From Candidatus Hydrogenedens sp. (GTDB taxonomy: Bacteria > Hydrogenedentota > Hydrogenedentia > Hydrogenedentales > Hydrogenedentaceae): a DNA stretch of 10,000 nt. Location: the NCBI GenBank assembly GCA_020216745.1, contig JAIWNQ010000180.1, positions 1 to 10,000 on the forward strand, given 5' to 3'. Below, one piece after another: positions 6,635-10,000 of the stretch. A program made the translations under genes and the position numbers. The notes below the pieces were generated by a model. It made no database searches and was not told where the DNA came from. It saw only the letters and a program-made list of their open reading frames with translations. Positions within the stretch are counted from its first letter, which is position 1. Every line of letters starts with the position of its first letter.

Positions 6635-8197
6635 ATGATTAAATCATGTGTTTTAAGGGGATTAGTTTTATTTGTATTATTTCTTACCATAGCATCTTTT
6701 GCAATAGCAGAGTTGCAAAGTGTATCGGTCGGTGGAGAGTTGAGGATACGAGGCCGTTGGTATATCAATACCTTTGCCCCGCGTGAGGAGCGGATACCAC
6801 CTGCTTATGTTCAATGGCGACCTGTGGGAGGGAAAAAGATTACATCTATGTTTAAGTGGGATAAAGATGGTAGCGATTGGTCGAGATATGAGACCTCAGT
6901 GTTATTAAATTTTAAGGCTGATTTTACTGATGACGTTTCTGCTTTTTTTGAGTTATATGATTGGCATATCTGGGGTGAAGATTTCCGTTCAAAAGATTAT
7001 ATGACTGGTGTTGATGTGAGAGCAGAATCAAAAGATGATGTGGAAATTGAGCAAGCTTATATAGAGATGAGAAATATATATGGTTCGCCTTTAACCCTTC
7101 GAGTAGGTCGTCAAGACTTGATTATGGGTAAGGGATGGTTGGTTACTAATATGTTAACACCCTCTCAATATTCATCCCATGACGCTATACGACTGACCTA
7201 TAAAGAAGGGGATTGGACTGTCGATGCGTTTGCATCGAAATTAAATGACCGTTATCAGGAAGAGCAGGATGGTGACCTTGATTTCTATGGTGTTTATGGA
7301 ACGTATGCAGGATGGAAGCCATTGTCTGTGTCTGCCTATTGGTATTTCTTAAGGGATGGTTTGAGTCCTCATGATACAACAGGGAATCCAGTCCAAGAAT
7401 TTGTAGAAGATATATTGAATAGAGATGATTATGGAGTTACAAAGCTTCATACTGTTGGTATTCGTGCTTTCGGGAAGTCCTCTGGATTTGATTATGATTT
7501 AGAGTTGGCATATCAATTTGGTGAAGCCGATTCGTTAGGTGCTACATTTAAGCCGATTGGTGGTATGTATGGTGATGATGATGCAAACTGGGGTGATTTA
7601 GGTGCGGAATTGACGTTAGGTTATACCTTTGAGGATGTAAAGTGGTCTCCACGAGTCTATACATTGGGTGTGTATTATCAGGGGCATGATAATCGAAGCA
7701 TTGATTTTTGGGATTGGTTAAATCCATTTTATGAACCAGAAGCAAGTCATTCTTTTAATAGGTTATTTTCCGATAAAAACTATTTGCCGACTGTGAATGA
7801 TAATGGTTGGCTCTCTAATTATTGGCAGGTTCAATTAGGTATTGAATTAAAACCGACAGAAAAGATATTACTGCATTTACATGGTGCTTATGATGGTATT
7901 GTTTCTCCGTTTGACCCGCCTAAGACTGCTAAGATTTTCGGAAGAAGATTCTATGCAGTTCCATACCTTTCTTTCTGGACGGATGAAGGTGAAAGTGATA
8001 TAGGTTGGGAAATTGCCGCATGGATGAAATATAACTACTCAAAAGATTTATGGTTCATGCTTTATGGTAATTATCTATTTGTTGGTGATGGGCTGGCAAA
8101 TGGAGCCTATATTCAAGGGAATGGTACTGACTTTTCAGGTGGTACAGATAATAATGATGCAGGATATATTTTCTGGATGACTGTGCTTAAATTCTAA
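6635..8197 (+). CDS. Outer-membrane beta-barrel porin, alginate-export (AlgE)-like
   Basis: This gene encodes 520 residues. A Sec signal peptide is clear: a basic start (K3, R8), a hydrophobic core, and an A-x-A site giving cleavage after Ala25. The mature protein begins VSVGGELRIRGRWYI, a typical first barrel strand, and continues with alternating aromatic/polar strands separated by acidic, Gly/Asn-rich loops. The motif VGRQDLIMGKGWLV (residues 157-170) is characteristic of alginate-export-type porins. The last residues, FWMTVLKF, end in the C-terminal Phe that the BAM machinery recognises. The protein probably acts as a passive or selective channel for oligosaccharides or other solutes; alginate specificity should not be assumed. 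The ATG has AAAGGG 7 nt upstream. The gene appears monocistronic, ending 37 bp before a strong terminator. It is divergent from the redoxin gene. Confidence 0.85.
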   Translation: MIKSCVLRGLVLFVLFLTIASFAIAELQSVSVGGELRIRGRWYINTFAPREERIPPAYVQWRPVGGKKITSMFKWDKDGSDWSRYETSVLLNFKADFTDDVSAFFELYDWHIWGEDFRSKDYMTGVDVRAESKDDVEIEQAYIEMRNIYGSPLTLRVGRQDLIMGKGWLVTNMLTPSQYSSHDAIRLTYKEGDWTVDAFASKLNDRYQEEQDGDLDFYGVYGTYAGWKPLSVSAYWYFLRDGLSPHDTTGNPVQEFVEDILNRDDYGVTKLHTVGIRAFGKSSGFDYDLELAYQFGEADSLGATFKPIGGMYGDDDANWGDLGAELTLGYTFEDVKWSPRVYTLGVYYQGHDNRSIDFWDWLNPFYEPEASHSFNRLFSDKNYLPTVNDNGWLSNYWQVQLGIELKPTEKILLHLHGAYDGIVSPFDPPKTAKIFGRRFYAVPYLSFWTDEGESDIGWEIAAWMKYNYSKDLWFMLYGNYLFVGDGLANGAYIQGNGTDFSGGTDNNDAGYIFWMTVLKF

Positions 8198-8234
8198 TTT
8201 ATATTATATCTTAATTAGTATTAAGAAATTTAGT

Positions 8235-8263
8235 GACCTCACGTTTTAGTGAGGTCTTTTTTT
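8235..8263 (+). terminator. Rho-independent terminator after the porin gene
   Basis: A perfect 8-bp stem GACCTCAC (8235-8242) / GTGAGGTC (8249-8256) with a 6-nt loop GTTTTA is followed by seven T residues (8257-8263). This is a textbook intrinsic terminator and it isolates the porin transcript from clpB. Confidence 0.93.
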
Positions 8264-8279
8264 GTCTCATTATGAAATA

Positions 8280-8308
8280 TAGATGAATTTTTTTGAAACA
8301 TTTATCTA
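8280..8308. repeat. Imperfect dyad TAGATGAA-N13-TTTATCTA, possible activator site
   Basis: The half-sites at 8280-8287 and 8301-8308 are inverted copies with 7 of 8 positions matching. Their centres are 21 bp apart, about two helical turns. The dyad centre lies about 80 bp upstream of the start expected from the sigma-54 promoter at 8349-8364, a normal distance for an enhancer-binding protein. This is a tentative call made in AT-rich DNA. Confidence 0.35.
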
Positions 8309-8348
8309 AGTATCATTAAAAAAAGACTGATAAAAATTGATAATTTAC

Positions 8349-8364
8349 TTGGCACAATGGTTGC
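8349..8364 (+). promoter_or_regulatory. Sigma-54 (RpoN) type -24/-12 promoter of clpB
   Basis: The sequence TTGGCACAATGGTTGC fits the RpoN consensus TTGGCACG-N4-TTGC, with the G of CACG replaced by A. The invariant GG (8351-8352) and GC (8363-8364) are exactly 12 bp apart. Transcription would start near 8376, leaving a leader of about 33 nt that contains the GGAGAG ribosome binding site before the ATG at 8409. No CIRCE element and no obvious sigma-32-like promoter were seen in this 211-bp gap. Confidence 0.7.
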
Positions 8365-8408
8365 TTATATATTGAAAAAGATATTTAAAAGAAAGGAGAG
8401 AACAAACT

Positions 8409-10000
8409 ATGAGATTTGATAGATTGACTATTCCATTACAAGAAGCAATATCTGAAGCCCTTGATTTGGCTTCAAGCAAGGGACATCCAGAAGTTACTTC
8501 TTTACATTTACTAACGGCGTTACTAAGTAAGAACCATTCTGCAGTTGTGCCGATATTGCAGCGACTTGGCATATCGAAAGGGCAGGTAAGTAGCCTAATT
8601 GAGCGGGATATGAAGAAACTACCCCATGTTTCTGGTGCTCATAATCAGAATCTTTCTCATGAATTACAACAAGTTTTAGAGGTGTCATGGAATTTTGCAA
8701 AGACGTTGAAAGACCAATATCTAAGTTCTGAACATGTCCTTTTGGGCATGGCACGTGATAAAACGAATTATGCAGGAAGAATTTTAAAAGAGTTGGGTAT
8801 TACTGAGGATGCTATCCTTTCAGCCTTAAAGGAGGTGCGAGGGAATCAAAGGGTAGATGACCCGAATGCGGAATCAACTTATGACGCTCTCGAACGGTTT
8901 AGTCGCGATTTAACTCAATTGGCAAGAGCAGGCAAGTTGGATCCTGTTATAGGTAGGGATGAAGAGATACGTCGTGTTATTCAAGTATTGTCGAGAAGAA
9001 CCAAAAATAACCCCGTACTGATTGGAGAACCTGGCGTAGGTAAAACAGCCATTGTAGAGGGTTTAGCCCAAAGAATTGTTTCGGGAGATGTTCCTGAGAC
9101 CTTGAAGAATAAACGAATTGCGGCACTCGATTTAGCCGCTTTAATAGCAGGAAGTAAGTTTAGAGGTGAATTTGAAGAACGGCTAAAGGCTGTTTTATCT
9201 GCAATTCAGGAATCAGATGGAAATATTATTCTGTTTATTGATGAGATGCACACGCTAATTGGTGCTGGTTCAGCAGAAGGGGCTATTGATGCCTCTAATA
9301 TGTTGAAACCTGCATTGGCAAGGGGTGAACTGCATTGTATTGGTGCTACAACCTTAGATGAATATCGGAAACATGTAGAAAAAGACCCAGCACTTGAACG
9401 GAGATTCCAGCCTATAATAGTGGATGAGCCCAATGTTGAAGATACAATTGCAATCTTACGTGGCTTAAAAGAAAAGTATGAGGTTCATCATGGTGTGCGA
9501 ATTCGTGACGATGCTATCGTCTCAGCCGCTTATTTAAGCCATAGATATATTACAGACCGATTCTTACCTGATAAGGCTATTGATTTAGTGGATGAAGCTG
9601 CATCGCGGTTGCGTATAGAAATTGATAGCATGCCTTACGAAATAGATGTGTTGGATAGAAGAATACGACAATTAGAAATTGAGCATTTGGCTTTAAAAAA
9701 AGAGACAGAAAGGTCAGGAGTTGAGAGACGTGAAGCAATTGAAAAGGAAATTGCTGAGTTACGTGAAGAATTAAATGCTAAGAAAGCAAAGTGGCAAAAT
9801 GAAAGGTCTGTTATTAATCAAATTCGTGAAATAAATGCAAAGATTGAAGAAGCAAAACGACAAGCAGATATTGCACAACGTCAAGGGGATTTGGGCAAAG
9901 CATCGGAGATTCTTTATGGCGAACTAAATCAATTGAAGAAAGAGTTGGAAATAAAGAAAAGAGAACTTGACGAAATCCAGAGAAATGGGAGTTTTTTGAG
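8409..10000 (+). CDS. clpB: ATP-dependent disaggregase chaperone ClpB, 3'-truncated by window edge
   Basis: The frame stays open from the ATG at 8409 to the window edge, giving 530 residues of a protein that is normally about 860. It begins [13 protein letters not shown], the usual ClpB N-domain (about 1-145) with two Clp-N repeats. Nucleotide-binding domain 1 has Walker A GEPGVGKT at 206-213 (Lys212) and Walker B LFIDE with Asp278-Glu279. These are the same residue numbers I know for E. coli ClpB, so there are no net indels up to there. [22 protein letters not shown] carries the sensor and arginine-finger region. From about residue 409 a long charged coiled coil, the M-domain, includes [12 protein letters not shown]. 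The M-domain separates ClpB from ClpA and ClpC. It mediates cooperation with DnaK in resolving aggregates. The second ATPase domain lies outside the window. The start is supported by AAAGGAGAG upstream, and transcription probably comes from the sigma-54-type promoter at 8349. Confidence 0.97.
   Translation, partial: MRFDRLTIPLQEAISEALDLASSKGHPEVTSLHLLTALLSKNHSAVVPILQRLGISKGQVSSLIERDMKKLPHVSGAHNQNLSHELQQVLEVSWNFAKTLKDQYLSSEHVLLGMARDKTNYAGRILKELGITEDAILSALKEVRGNQRVDDPNAESTYDALERFSRDLTQLARAGKLDPVIGRDEEIRRVIQVLSRRTKNNPVLIGEPGVGKTAIVEGLAQRIVSGDVPETLKNKRIAALDLAALIAGSKFRGEFEERLKAVLSAIQESDGNIILFIDEMHTLIGAGSAEGAIDASNMLKPALARGELHCIGATTLDEYRKHVEKDPALERRFQPIIVDEPNVEDTIAILRGLKEKYEVHHGVRIRDDAIVSAAYLSHRYITDRFLPDKAIDLVDEAASRLRIEIDSMPYEIDVLDRRIRQLEIEHLALKKETERSGVERREAIEKEIAELREELNAKKAKWQNERSVINQIREINAKIEEAKRQADIAQRQGDLGKASEILYGELNQLKKELEIKKRELDEIQRNGSFL

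Noticed and set aside
6469..6768. Minus-strand 99-aa open frame over the redoxin-porin spacer
   Set aside because: It overlaps the starts and signals of both well-supported genes, and its translation has no domain character.
7548..7745. His-rich minus-strand open frame (HHHHH run)
   Set aside because: The His run is the antisense reading of an Asp/Gly-rich porin loop (GDDDANWGD), so it is a shadow of the porin gene.
8345..8754. Two overlapping minus-strand open frames in the clpB 5' region
   Set aside because: They lie antisense to the clearly conserved ClpB N-domain and have no ribosome binding sites or recognisable content.

Overview
This AT-rich window reads as chromosomal DNA from a Gram-negative bacterium. 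An outer-membrane beta-barrel porin with a signal peptide and a C-terminal Phe shows that an outer membrane is present. The mix of a large multi-domain GH99/WbsX-like glycosidase, an alginate-export-type porin and ClpB would suit a polysaccharide-degrading PVC-type or Hydrogenedentota-like lineage. That placement is only an impression from protein style, not a demonstrated affiliation.

Layout. Positions 1-2238 (+) hold the 3' part of a glycoside-hydrolase-like gene that is open to the left edge. Facing it, with a 4-bp overlap of stop codons, is a compact four-gene minus-strand operon (5727 down to 2235). In transcription order it encodes a 4-TM membrane protein, a lipocalin-like protein, a 138-aa membrane-associated small protein and a GMC-family flavin oxidoreductase with a ferredoxin-like Cys cluster. 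A separate minus-strand gene at 5900-6481 encodes a thioredoxin/peroxiredoxin-like protein. It is divergent from the porin gene at 6635-8197 (+). The porin gene ends at a near-ideal rho-independent terminator (8235-8263). A 145-bp leader then precedes clpB (8409 to beyond 10000, +), which is cut by the right edge just after its coiled-coil M-domain.

How the parts may work together. The four minus-strand genes are tightly packed, and one ribosome binding site overlaps the preceding stop codon, so they probably form one functional unit. The likely theme is oxidation of a hydrophobic substrate (long-chain alcohol, sterol or isoprenoid) at the membrane. The oxidoreductase would be the catalyst, the small protein a membrane-anchoring partner, and the lipocalin-like protein a lipid binder or converter. 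This is inference, and it is the most interesting uncharacterised system here.

The second notable point is regulatory. The clpB gene is preceded by a sequence fitting the sigma-54 (RpoN) -24/-12 consensus, with an imperfect dyad centred about 80 bp upstream of the predicted transcription start, where an enhancer-binding protein would be expected to bind. No tRNA, rRNA, CRISPR array, insertion sequence or integrase was seen. The longest gene-free stretch is 211 bp (8198-8408).
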